64,000 nt of DNA from Actinomycetes bacterium (GTDB lineage Bacteria > Actinomycetota > Actinomycetes > Mycobacteriales > Mycobacteriaceae), in NCBI GenBank assembly GCA_023418505.1, contig JAEZZR010000012.1, forward strand, positions 186,001-250,000. The letters are read 5' to 3'. The translations under genes and the position numbers were made by a program. The notes under the pieces were generated by a model, which was not told where the DNA came from, searched no databases, and saw only the letters and a list, made by a program, of their open reading frames with translations. Of this stretch, positions 25,274 to 33,333 are shown one piece after another. How positions within the stretch are numbered: position 1 is the stretch's first letter; each line of letters starts with the position of its first letter.

Positions 25274-26489
25274 TGTCTTGTTTTTCCTTCGCTAGTGCGT
25301 TTTCTAGTTCTTGGTAACGCCAGCCCAGATATTGCTTGTTATCTATTGCCGTTGCTTGGTCTTCAATCATTTCGTGCATCCGTTGCTCCCAACTACGGCG
25401 CAGCCGGGCAATCCATGACGCTAACCACCGCATTCGGGCACTATGTTTCTTCCGGGAGATCCCACCGAATGCCATCGCAGTGGCCAAGGTGATGCCAATC
25501 AGCAGCAACATCCCATTAGCCGCCCCTGCCGGCAACATTGCAATCCGTTCGGTAAAACCGCCTGCAAGTTCGCTGAGCACCCGGATACAACCAATCGCCG
25601 CACCGCAGACCAATACAGAAGAGACGGCCTCTAACCAATATTTATTACGGTCTAATTCCGGAGGAAGTGGCACTGGAATCGCGTGTCGAACGCGAGCTTC
25701 CTGTCGCGCCTGCTGTGCAGATTGCTGTGGCGGAAACTGCTGTAGCCCGATCGCTTGGAATTTCTCTACCAGTTCGTTTCCATGCTGTGCCATTACAGCT
25801 GCAAGTTCAGCCTCGTCGGGCTGTCGCCACACGGATCGCTCTGACAAACTCTGTGTTGCATCGTCTGCTAATAGCTGTAGCTGCTCTTGCAACACCATCG
25901 GCGCATGCCGTTTGATCCGCGCTAGCTCTTGAGTAGCACCACGGTGACGATAGACCTGTTCACCAGACAGCTGCTTTCCCAGTAGTTGCCGGCGACGCTG
26001 CAATGGAGCCTGTACACCAGGTCGAGCGGGACCTTGCGCCAGCAAAAGCAAGGTAGTCACCATCGAAGCATCGAGCATCCCTACCGGTATGTGTCGCGGT
26101 ACTGCAGCACGCCATTGCTGGAGGAACACCGCACCCTTCGTAGCTGAAGCCTTTGTATCCGCATCCCGGATTGCTAGCCCGACCGCGCAACGTCCGGTAG
26201 CAGCGGACACAGCATTAATTAAGTCCACTTCTGCCCGATTGGGTGCCACAGTGCCATCAACCAAGATCAAGATCACTGCGGCTCGATGATTCACAAAGTT
26301 CACCTTCCGCCCGGCGCGCTTCTCACCTGCATCGCACTCGCGGCCACCGAGTTCACCGCCATCGGATTCACCGTCCCCGAATTCATCGCCACTACTTGCC
26401 GGCAATTCTTGCATTCCTTGCAGGTCAGCCCACCGCTTGGCCGGTCCGGTTAGCATCACGTCCGTTGTTTCTGTGTTCCCGCTCAACAA
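25266..26489 (-). CDS. Two-helix membrane protein of unknown function, possible degenerate G-domain
   Basis: A 407-residue protein. Residues about 70-150 form an alpha/beta stretch with a hydrophobic strand followed by DGT (AVILILVDGTVAPNRAEVDL) that resembles the Walker B/G3 region of dynamin- or Era-like GTPases. About 150-285 are hydrophilic and helical with Q-rich coiled-coil character, and two adjacent membrane helices lie at roughly 295-320 and 328-355, followed by a basic helical tail. No intact P-loop is visible. The apparent start is TTG, overlapping the upstream gene's TGA by 7 nt. I do not recognise a named family; the GTPase resemblance is speculative. Confidence 0.6.
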   Translation of the reverse strand: MLSGNTETTDVMLTGPAKRWADLQGMQELPASSGDEFGDGESDGGELGGRECDAGEKRAGRKVNFVNHRAAVILILVDGTVAPNRAEVDLINAVSAATGRCAVGLAIRDADTKASATKGAVFLQQWRAAVPRHIPVGMLDASMVTTLLLLAQGPARPGVQAPLQRRRQLLGKQLSGEQVYRHRGATQELARIKRHAPMVLQEQLQLLADDATQSLSERSVWRQPDEAELAAVMAQHGNELVEKFQAIGLQQFPPQQSAQQARQEARVRHAIPVPLPPELDRNKYWLEAVSSVLVCGAAIGCIRVLSELAGGFTERIAMLPAGAANGMLLLIGITLATAMAFGGISRKKHSARMRWLASWIARLRRSWEQRMHEMIEDQATAIDNKQYLGWRYQELENALAKEKQDNG

Positions 26490-27061
26490 GCTGCTCCATG
26501 CCGCTTCGCGTTAGTCCATTTCACTGCTCGGGATCGCTGGTGGGAAGACGCTGCAATCTCCACTAACCCGTCGGCAAAAGATGGCAAGGCGGTAGAAATT
26601 TCCACGAGTCCCTCCCGCAAGCGCTGTGCGCGCAATTGCAGCAGTTTCTCGCCAGTAAAGTAGCTTCCGATTACCGGTTCTAGGGCTTCGGCACATTGCT
26701 GCCCAGTAACGCACTGATTGATGTCTAGCTTCACGGTTTTCAGCAGCACGATCGGCTCAACAGGTTCGACTGGAACAGCGAGATCGCGCACTACGTCTAC
26801 GTATAGATCAGCCACGGTATCTAGCCGTTGGGAAATTGTGGTGGCCTTAAGAACCTGCCACGCTCGCCCTTGCTGGCCAATCAGCTCGCGCAACGCTTCT
26901 GCTACCACTGAAACTGGCATGCCCGGCCGGCCAGCCACACAAACGTTCGGGGGATCATTAAAACCGTCGAGCAGCATTGCCACTTCTACCGACGCTGGAT
27001 TATCTACTGGCACTCGGCTTAGCCAATCAACGGTGGCACTAAACAGCTCGTCAAACTCCAT
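26483..27061 (-). CDS. Protein of unknown function with degenerate P-loop-like segment
   Basis: A 192-residue protein that opens the three-gene operon. Near residue 37 the segment NVCVAGRPGMPVSVVAEALREL looks like a strand-loop-helix in which a GxxGxGKS P-loop has decayed (no lysine). The rest is mixed alpha/beta without membrane helices. Together with the next gene, which has a G3-like strand, it may be a split or degenerate GTPase-like pair; this is inference. It is divergent from trmB. I do not recognise a named family. Confidence 0.6.
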   Translation of the reverse strand: MEFDELFSATVDWLSRVPVDNPASVEVAMLLDGFNDPPNVCVAGRPGMPVSVVAEALRELIGQQGRAWQVLKATTISQRLDTVADLYVDVVRDLAVPVEPVEPIVLLKTVKLDINQCVTGQQCAEALEPVIGSYFTGEKLLQLRAQRLREGLVEISTALPSFADGLVEIAASSHQRSRAVKWTNAKRHGAAC

Positions 27062-27188
27062 TACTGCTACTTCCCCCTTCGCGTCTTATCCCCGATCACA
27101 GAGACCTCCAATCAGGAATACTGTTTGCGCCATCATGCACTCCAACGCCACCCAGCCTCGCACCCAGGGCCACAAAACCACCCCACCC

Positions 27189-27237
27189 TGTGGATAACTT
27201 CGCCCCTGTGGAAAATGCAGAACACCACTAATCCACA
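27189..27237. promoter_or_regulatory. Cluster of DnaA-box-like sequences upstream of trmB
   Basis: One perfect DnaA box in reverse orientation (TGTGGATAA, 27189-27197) is followed by TGTGGAAAA (27207-27215, one mismatch) in the same orientation and TAATCCACA (27229-27237, one mismatch) in the opposite orientation. All lie in the divergent intergenic region between the unknown operon and trmB. Binding by DnaA is inferred only from the match to TTATCCACA. Confidence 0.5.
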
Positions 27238-27295
27238 TCCAAGCCAGCCACAACCACAGCCACATGATTCGTTCTCACCGGCGCAAATATGGACA

Positions 27296-28078
27296 ATGGT
27301 AAACGTGAATCACGAGTCAAAGGCAGAAAAAATTCAGCGCGACCCCGAAAAAGGCGATTTGCCTTACGGTCGCCCACTTCAAACCGCGTTTGACGACGAC
27401 CTCGATTACCCTCGCCTCTCCGGCGTGAGCTTCCGCCGTGGCACGCTTACCCCCAACCAGCAAGCCCTTTGGGATCAATACTGGCCGGAGTACGGCACTG
27501 TGCTCTCCGATGAACAGATCGATCCCACCGCTTGGTTTGGCCGGCCAGGACCCACCATCGTAGAAATCGGTTGCGGCACAGGTACCTCTACCGTCGCTAT
27601 GGCTCCAAAAGAGGCAGATCACAACATCATTGCTGTCGAGCTCTACAAACCAGGCCTAGCGAAACTGCTCTCAGCCATGGTGCGCGAAGATGTCACCAAC
27701 ATCCGCATGGTGCGCGGCGATGGTGTTGAAGTACTCCAGCGCATGATCGCACCGGAATCTCTGGATGGGGTACGCCTATTCTTCCCTGATCCGTGGCCAA
27801 AAGCACGTCACCACAAACGCCGCATCCTTCAAAGTGGCACGTTGCGTCTGATCTCTTCACGCCTCAAGCCCGGCGGCATCTTCCACGCAGCTACCGATCA
27901 CGCCGGTTACGCCGAGTGGATCGACGAATTAGTCAACGTCGAACCCACCCTGGAACCGATGCCGTGGCCGTGGGAAGATTCCCCGATGCTCCTAGATCGC
28001 CCGACTACCAAGTTCGAGCAGCGCGGCCTCAACCTGGATCACTCGATTCACGAGTACGTCTGGCGCAAGAAACAGTAA
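27296..28078 (+). CDS. trmB: tRNA (guanine-N7-)-methyltransferase TrmB
   Basis: A 260-residue SAM-dependent methyltransferase that forms m7G46 in tRNA. Motif I is IVEIGCGTGTSTVAMA, the family signature LFFPDPWPKARHHKRR follows, and the C-terminus has the TDHAGYAEW segment. The frame is open further upstream to 27125, with another ATG at 27215; I prefer 27296 because the intervening stretch is proline/glutamine-rich, contains the rare codon ATA, and covers the DnaA-box cluster, but the start is uncertain. The YNY-type gene order trmB, NYN protein, flippase, DUF3054 is that of C. glutamicum. Its stop region is tandemly repeated. Confidence 0.9.
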   Translation: MVNVNHESKAEKIQRDPEKGDLPYGRPLQTAFDDDLDYPRLSGVSFRRGTLTPNQQALWDQYWPEYGTVLSDEQIDPTAWFGRPGPTIVEIGCGTGTSTVAMAPKEADHNIIAVELYKPGLAKLLSAMVREDVTNIRMVRGDGVEVLQRMIAPESLDGVRLFFPDPWPKARHHKRRILQSGTLRLISSRLKPGGIFHAATDHAGYAEWIDELVNVEPTLEPMPWPWEDSPMLLDRPTTKFEQRGLNLDHSIHEYVWRKKQ

Positions 28079-28106
28079 GAAACAGTAAGAATCAGTAGGA
28101 ACCAGC
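28067..28106 (+). repeat. Four 10-nt tandem repeats spanning the trmB stop codon
   Basis: Units AAGAAACAGT, AAGAAACAGT, AAGAATCAGT and AGGAACCAGC run in tandem. The first encodes the last codons of trmB, and the stop TAA spans the first junction; further TAA/TAG triplets recur at each junction in shifted frames. The repeat fills most of the gap before the next gene's ribosome binding site. Confidence 0.92.
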
Positions 28107-28126
28107 GAAGGCAATAAGGAGCACTC

Positions 28127-28780
28127 ATGGGTTTGTACGATCCTCCCACGCAGTCTCATCCCACGGTTCTGCTGGTGTGGGATGCGCCGAACGTCGATAT
28201 GGGAATCGGTGCGATTCTGGGCGCTCGCCCTACTACGGCTCACCGTCCGCGTTTCGATGCGGTAGGCCATTGGTTGCTCGATTACACCGATCAGCTGCAA
28301 GCCACGAAAGAGCCGACAACCGAAAAGCCCCTCATCCCGGAAGCGGTTGTCTTTACCAATGTGGCTGCCGCTTCGACTGATGTCATCCGCCCGTGGGTTG
28401 ATGCCCTACGTAATGTAGGCTTTGCTGTGTTCGCGAAACCGAAGACAGATGACGCCTCTGATGTCGATCCAGACATGCTGGAGCACATTCAGCGCCGTCG
28501 CTGTGAGGGCGTACTCGAGGCCGTCATTGTGGTCAGTGCAGATGGAAAGAACTTCCAGCCTCTGCTAGAGGAATTAGCTGCCGACGACGTGCCGGTCACC
28601 GTACTTGGGTTTCAGGAACATGCGGCCTGGGCTGTCGCGGCAGAGGATTTGACGTTTATAGATTTGGAGGAGATACCCGGTGTCTTCCGAGAACCACTCC
28701 CCCGAGTCGACCTGGACAACCTCCCCGAAGGCGGAGCCTGGCTCCAACCCTATCGAGCCCTCGCCCGCCTCAGAGACTAA
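28127..28780 (+). CDS. NYN (PIN-like) domain protein
   Basis: A 217-residue protein with a NYN domain, a PIN-like ribonuclease fold. The first strand carries the acidic catalytic motif VLLVWDAPNVDMG, a second acidic cluster is in DVDPDML near residue 124, and the third strand region VVSADGKNFQPLLEEL is the typical SxDxDFxP-like motif. It is presumably a metal-dependent nuclease or RNA-binding regulator; substrate unknown. AAGGAG lies 6-7 nt before the ATG. The last 101 nt overlap the start of the flippase gene in another frame, so the C-terminal ~33 residues are encoded in shared DNA. Confidence 0.8.
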   Translation: MGLYDPPTQSHPTVLLVWDAPNVDMGIGAILGARPTTAHRPRFDAVGHWLLDYTDQLQATKEPTTEKPLIPEAVVFTNVAAASTDVIRPWVDALRNVGFAVFAKPKTDDASDVDPDMLEHIQRRRCEGVLEAVIVVSADGKNFQPLLEELAADDVPVTVLGFQEHAAWAVAAEDLTFIDLEEIPGVFREPLPRVDLDNLPEGGAWLQPYRALARLRD

Positions 28781-29912
28781 TAACCAAACTCCTGCCGCCG
28801 AATCCGCTGGAAACGTCGTCGGCAAGCAAGCTCGCCGTCGGAAACGCAGGCGCGCACGTTTAAAGCGCATCTGGCAGTACACCGCACGTCTGAAAGATGC
28901 GGGCTGGGTGCGTTGGGGCTTGACGCTGCTGATTATTACTGTCGCTGCGATTTTGACGATCCAGAACCAGGAAATGATCGGCGAAGGTTGGGAGATCCTC
29001 CGCAAAGCTGAGATTGGGTGGATTCTGCTGTCCGCAGCGGCGGCGTTGCTGTCTTTGTTTGCCATGGCCGAGGTCATGCGCCTGCTATTCCATGCCGCTG
29101 GAGTGCGTGCGACGATGTGGCAGACCACCAGCCTGACGCTGGAATCAAACGCTTGGTCGGTGAGCGTACCTGGTGGCGTGGCTTTTTCTACTGCCCTGCA
29201 GATCAAGCGGCAGATGGATTGGGGCGCCTCGGTGGTGGTGGCCAGCTGGTTCATGCTGTTTTCCGGCGCGCTTTCTACGTTGGGCTTGATTTCGCTGGCC
29301 ATTGGCAGTTTGTTCTTTATTGGCCAAGCACCTGCGCCGGGCATGTTGGTGCTCACTGGCGTGATTGTGCTGGCAGCCACGGCGCTTCTGTGGTGGATTT
29401 CCCAGAACGTTGAAGTCCTCGAACGCATCGGCCAGTGGGTTTTGCGCCACATCAATAAGTTGCGCAAACGCCCCGCCCATACTGATCAGGTGGCGTTGCA
29501 CAATTTGCTGCAGCAGCTCACCTCGGTGCAGCTGGGGCCGGCGAAGATGGGTGTGGTCTTCTTCTGGTCGCTGACAAACTGGATCACCGACGTGGTCTGT
29601 CTCTACGCAGCAACAAAGGCCGTTGGTGCCGATGGGATTTCCATGGCAGCGGTGTTGCTGGCGTTTATCTCTGGCAAGGTTGCCGGCATGATTCAAGCTA
29701 CCCCTGGTGGTGTAGGCCCCGTGGAGGCGCTACTGACAGGCATGTTGGTAGCCGCGGGGCTTACCGGCTCGCAGGCTTTTGCCACAGTGGTGATTTATCG
29801 TCTGATTTCTCTGGTTTTCGTGGCGATTATCGGCTGGATTCTGTTCATCTTGGGTGGCAGCCAAGCGCCGGACGTTTCGAAAACTGCCCAGGGCAAATCC
29901 GCGCAGCGATAA
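28680..29912 (+). CDS. YbhN / lysylphosphatidylglycerol-synthase-TM-type flippase-like membrane protein
   Basis: A 410-residue membrane protein with a basic, proline-rich cytoplasmic N-terminus (about 75 residues with RRRKRRRARLKR) and about eight helices of the LPG_synthase_TM/YbhN family, including the conserved GGVGPVEALLTGMLVAAG motif near residue 340. In Corynebacterium this gene normally precedes cmpL1; here the DUF3054 gene follows after 35 bp. A lipid-linked glycan translocation role is plausible but not shown. The GTG start at 28680 is supported by GGAGGAG with a 7-nt spacing, which makes the 101-nt overlap with the NYN gene real rather than an annotation artefact. Confidence 0.8.
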   Translation: MSSENHSPESTWTTSPKAEPGSNPIEPSPASETNNQTPAAESAGNVVGKQARRRKRRRARLKRIWQYTARLKDAGWVRWGLTLLIITVAAILTIQNQEMIGEGWEILRKAEIGWILLSAAAALLSLFAMAEVMRLLFHAAGVRATMWQTTSLTLESNAWSVSVPGGVAFSTALQIKRQMDWGASVVVASWFMLFSGALSTLGLISLAIGSLFFIGQAPAPGMLVLTGVIVLAATALLWWISQNVEVLERIGQWVLRHINKLRKRPAHTDQVALHNLLQQLTSVQLGPAKMGVVFFWSLTNWITDVVCLYAATKAVGADGISMAAVLLAFISGKVAGMIQATPGGVGPVEALLTGMLVAAGLTGSQAFATVVIYRLISLVFVAIIGWILFILGGSQAPDVSKTAQGKSAQR

Positions 29913-29947
29913 GAGCTCAGCGGTAGCCTCCCGGTAGGCTAAAGATC

Positions 29948-30337
29948 ATGAGCAATGCCCTGATCGATAACAAGTCTGACCGGTGGAAATTACTAGCTTT
30001 CGACGTTGCAGCCGTCTTCGTTTTCGCGCTGCTGGCGCACATCGCCCACCGTGGCGATAATCCGTTCAGCTTCCTCAAGGTGCTAGATATTTTCTGGCCG
30101 TTCCTGCTGGGCTTGCTGATTGGCTGGGCAATCCTGATCTTCCGCCAACTACCACCACAGCCCTTTAAGCCCTCGGGGTTAATTGTCTGGGGCACCACAG
30201 TGGTTACCGGGCTGTTTATTTGGGGATTGCGCCACGCAGCATTCCCACACTGGTCTTTTATCCTGGTGGCTTCCATCATGAGCGCGCTGCTACTGATTGG
30301 CTGGCGCTACGGCGTCGCAAAGCTCTCGCGCTCCTAG
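29948..30337 (+). CDS. DUF3054 family membrane protein
   Basis: A 129-residue protein with four predicted helices (starting VAAVFVFALLAHIAHRG, FWPFLLGLLIGWAILIF, LIVWGTTVVTGLFIWGLR, and a C-terminal helix). It matches DUF3054 proteins, which in C. glutamicum lie immediately after cmpL1. Function unknown. The short gap from the flippase gene contains only a weak 6-bp hairpin (TAGCCT/AGGCTA), so the genes are probably cotranscribed. Confidence 0.8.
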   Translation: MSNALIDNKSDRWKLLAFDVAAVFVFALLAHIAHRGDNPFSFLKVLDIFWPFLLGLLIGWAILIFRQLPPQPFKPSGLIVWGTTVVTGLFIWGLRHAAFPHWSFILVASIMSALLLIGWRYGVAKLSRS

Positions 30338-30415
30338 TTAGATTTCCTGCCCGCATTCCCCCTATCTGCGCAGCAGTATTGCAATTCAGCTTAAGCTGGG
30401 CGAATACTAAAGGGC

Positions 30416-31891
30416 ATGGATAATGCCAATCGCAGCGACCCGCAGCACGATACCCGATTCTTCGGGCATCCGTGGGGTCTAGCAAACCTCTTCGGCGTAG
30501 AGCTATGGGAACGCTTTAGCTTCTACGGCATGCAGAGCATCCTGGTGCTCTACATGTACGACTCTTTGACCAACGGTGGCCTGGGCATGGATCGGCTCAC
30601 CGCCACATCCATCGTGGGCGCCTACGGTGGCTTGGTCTATCTGGCATCCTTGCTGGGCGCATGGATTGCCGACCGCCTGTTGGGATCAGAGCGCACCCTG
30701 TTCTACTCGGCAGTGCTGATCATGTTCGGCCATATTTCTCTGGCCATTCTGCCAGGTACTACCGGCCTGACAGTGGGCTTGCTGTGTGTTGGCTTCGGCT
30801 CTGGTGGTCTGAAAACTACGGCCTCGGTGGTGCTCGGGCAGCTCTACAGCAAGAAAGATACGCGCCGTGATGCTGGATTCTCGATCTTCTACCTGGGCGT
30901 CAATATCGGTGCCCTATTTGGACCGCTACTTACCGGCTGGCTGCAGGTAGAACGCGGCTACCACTGGGGCTTCGGCTTGGCCGCCGTCGGTATGGCCATC
31001 GGCCTGATCCAGTACACCTTGATGCGCCAAACCACCATCGGCGTTGCTGGACACGAGGTACCTAATCCACTGCCACGCTCGCAGTACCCACGCGTAATCG
31101 GTATTTTCGTCGCTACCGTGGTGGCCATCGTGGTCTTGATTGCCGTAGGCATCATTACGGCCAACCGCATGTCCAACATCGTGACCGTCATCGCCGCCAT
31201 CGCCGCAATCTTCTTCTGGCAGCAGATGTACCGCAGCCCCATGACCAACGAAGTAGAGAAAAAACGCCTCATCGGCTTCATTCCGATGTTCTTCGCAGGC
31301 GTGGCGTTCTTCGCCATCTTCCAGATGCAGTTCACCGTCGTGCTGATCTACGCCGACGAGCGCCTCAACCGCACCCTCGGCAGCTGGGAAATGCCTACCT
31401 CGTGGGTGAACTCGATCAACCCCGTGTTCATCATTCTGTTCTCTACCCTGTTCGCAGTGATGTGGACGCGCCTAGGCAACCGTCAGTGGACCTCGCCAGT
31501 GAAATTCGGCGTCGCCAACATCATCATCGGCATCTCACTGTTCCTGTTCGTGCCGTACGCGGGCGGCGAAGCAAATTCCACCCCTCTGCTGGTGATCGTG
31601 TTCATCTTGTTCCTGTTCACCATGGGTGAGCTACTGCTATCCCCTGTAGGCAATTCGCTGGCGACGAAACTCGCCCCCGAAGCCTTCCCCACCCGCATGT
31701 TCGCTGTATGGATGGTCGCGGTATCAATGGGTACCTCGCTAGCTGGTTCGCTGGCAGGTTTCTACCATCCAGAAGACAAGGGCACGGAAATCACGTTCTT
31801 TACTAGCTTGGCTATCTGCGCGATCCTGCTTGGTATCGCTCTAATCCTGGCCAAGAATTGGATTGTGAAGCTCTTCCAGGGCGTGCGCTAA
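30416..31891 (+). CDS. POT/PTR2-family proton-dependent oligopeptide transporter
   Basis: A 491-residue transporter with 12-14 helices. The N-terminus has the family motif LWERFSFYGMQSILVLYM with the ExxER-like glutamate, and the second signature FSIFYLGVNIGALFGPLL (PTR2 FYxxINxG motif) lies near residue 160. It should import di- and tripeptides with protons. It occupies the place where C. glutamicum has a small gene and then accD3-pks13-fadD32 on the opposite strand. Its TAA stop directly abuts the stop of the convergent cutinase-like gene, with no intergenic bases. Confidence 0.92.
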   Translation: MDNANRSDPQHDTRFFGHPWGLANLFGVELWERFSFYGMQSILVLYMYDSLTNGGLGMDRLTATSIVGAYGGLVYLASLLGAWIADRLLGSERTLFYSAVLIMFGHISLAILPGTTGLTVGLLCVGFGSGGLKTTASVVLGQLYSKKDTRRDAGFSIFYLGVNIGALFGPLLTGWLQVERGYHWGFGLAAVGMAIGLIQYTLMRQTTIGVAGHEVPNPLPRSQYPRVIGIFVATVVAIVVLIAVGIITANRMSNIVTVIAAIAAIFFWQQMYRSPMTNEVEKKRLIGFIPMFFAGVAFFAIFQMQFTVVLIYADERLNRTLGSWEMPTSWVNSINPVFIILFSTLFAVMWTRLGNRQWTSPVKFGVANIIIGISLFLFVPYAGGEANSTPLLVIVFILFLFTMGELLLSPVGNSLATKLAPEAFPTRMFAVWMVAVSMGTSLAGSLAGFYHPEDKGTEITFFTSLAICAILLGIALILAKNWIVKLFQGVR

Positions 31892-32812
31892 TTAATTCAG
31901 CTGTGGGTCGATCAGGTTGCGCGCCCAGCCTTCTACCCACGCCAGCGCCGGGGTGCCGGGGATGACGTCTTCGTTGAAAGCGTACGACGCATGAGCACCC
32001 GCTGCGTTAAACATCTCCTGGGCCCGCGCTACCGCGTCGAAGATTGCCGGTGGCACATCACAGATGGAGTCGCCCGGCGCGCAAATATCTTGCACTCGTT
32101 CGTTCAACGCTCCGAATCCAGCACGTGGGCCGCGCATGGTGGCACCAGGGGCTACCTGGTTCACAATGACGTTTACCGGAGCCAATGCCAATTCAATACC
32201 CACACCCGCCAATGGCACACCTGGGTTCATACCTTGCTCTGGGCTACGGCGTGGATCGCCAATCAAAGCCACACCAGCGACGTTCTCAGCGGGTACCGGA
32301 CCATTGCCCGCACCAATCGCTTCAGCTAAATCACCGGCAATTGCCGCGCCCTGGGAAAATCCCATCATCACAAATTGCGTTAGCGGACAATCGCTGTGCA
32401 TCTGTGTCAGCTCCGCGGAAACCACATCACGGCCAGCAGCCAAAGAGTCTGCGTAAGTCAGCAGCTCTGGGGTATTAAAAGCCTTGATCTGTGCTGGATA
32501 GGGTGCGGTCCACACTTTTACGTCGTCAGGCGCATACGTCTGTTGTAACGGGGCGGTGACATTCGTCAGCATCGCTTGGGGCAGGGTGTTCGGCGTGACC
32601 GGATCGTCGTCCACGCGGGACTCGCCAGTACCAGGCACCGAGATTACTTCCACTGCTGGGCACCATTCTGGCTGTTCGGCGAGTACCCCATCGTCGGATT
32701 CCGGATCTTGGCCCGGCAACACCCCGTCGTGTTGCCCCAGCCATTGGGTGACACCAAAAACGATCGCCACCGTCAAGCCAATGACGGCCAAAAGAGCCAG
32801 AACTTTACGCAT
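31892..32812 (-). CDS. Secreted cutinase-family hydrolase, Rv3802c-like
   Basis: A 306-residue cutinase-like protein with an N-terminal signal/anchor helix (LALLAVIGLTVAIVFGVTQWL). The nucleophile motif is MMGFSQGAAIAGDLAEAIG (GxSxG) near residue 157, the aspartate is likely in the CAPGDSICD region, and the histidine in AGAHASYAF near the C-terminus. In M. tuberculosis Rv3802c, an essential envelope phospholipase/thioesterase, sits between fadD32 and the mycolyltransferase genes; here the gene keeps that place relative to the mycolyltransferases, but the fadD32-pks13-accD genes that should follow are gone. It is 5 bp downstream of the lipoprotein gene, so cotranscribed. Confidence 0.88.
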   Translation of the reverse strand: MRKVLALLAVIGLTVAIVFGVTQWLGQHDGVLPGQDPESDDGVLAEQPEWCPAVEVISVPGTGESRVDDDPVTPNTLPQAMLTNVTAPLQQTYAPDDVKVWTAPYPAQIKAFNTPELLTYADSLAAGRDVVSAELTQMHSDCPLTQFVMMGFSQGAAIAGDLAEAIGAGNGPVPAENVAGVALIGDPRRSPEQGMNPGVPLAGVGIELALAPVNVIVNQVAPGATMRGPRAGFGALNERVQDICAPGDSICDVPPAIFDAVARAQEMFNAAGAHASYAFNEDVIPGTPALAWVEGWARNLIDPQLN

Positions 32813-32817
32813 GTGCT

Positions 32818-33333
32818 CTAGCAGTACGCCTTTTTACCTGCGGTTGCAATTTCGTTTGCTACTTCGTCGGCATTGCCATCGGCACGATCTTGGGCGATCA
32901 TCTGCCCTGCCACTGCTTTGGTGATGATGTCGCGCTCTTCCGGCAGATCCGAAATATCGCACTGCGCGTTGCCAGCGGCGATCAGTTGATCCTCCGCGCC
33001 TTCCACGTCGATGCCCGCGTCGATAAGCGCATCCAAGTAGTCCTCATCCGCCTTCGATAAAGGCATCGTGCCTTGCGGAGGGGTGCTCACACGGGTGGCG
33101 CCGTCGTCGGTGATTTCGCGTTCCGTAGAGCGTGCCGACGTTCTGCTTGCCGACGCATCTCGCTCGGCGTCCTGGCCATCCGCATCCCGATCGGCATCCC
33201 TATCTTCCGAAGTGGTGGTAGTCGTCGGCGACTGCGATGTCACATCCTCGGAATCTACGGTGGCACCACCACAGGCCACCAACAGTGTGGCAGCGGCGGT
33301 GGAAATCACGGCCAATCCAATGCGCTGGCGCAT
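32818..33333 (-). CDS. DUF732-like secreted lipoprotein
   Basis: A 171-residue protein with a lipoprotein signal peptide ending in the lipobox LVAC (cysteine near residue 21), then a Thr/Asp/Arg-rich linker (repeats of RDADRDADGQDAERDA) and a C-terminal helical domain with two cysteines (NAQCDISD and the terminal C), resembling DUF732. Function unknown. The start ATG shares one base with the mycolyltransferase stop (TAATG), which implies translational coupling. Confidence 0.78.
   Translation of the reverse strand: MRQRIGLAVISTAAATLLVACGGATVDSEDVTSQSPTTTTTSEDRDADRDADGQDAERDASASRTSARSTEREITDDGATRVSTPPQGTMPLSKADEDYLDALIDAGIDVEGAEDQLIAAGNAQCDISDLPEERDIITKAVAGQMIAQDRADGNADEVANEIATAGKKAYC

Noticed and set aside
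27125..27295. N-terminal extension of TrmB to the first available start codon
   Set aside because: The stretch contains DnaA-box-like sites, Pro/Gln/His-rich low-complexity translation and a rare ATA codon, and lies outside the conserved TrmB domain.
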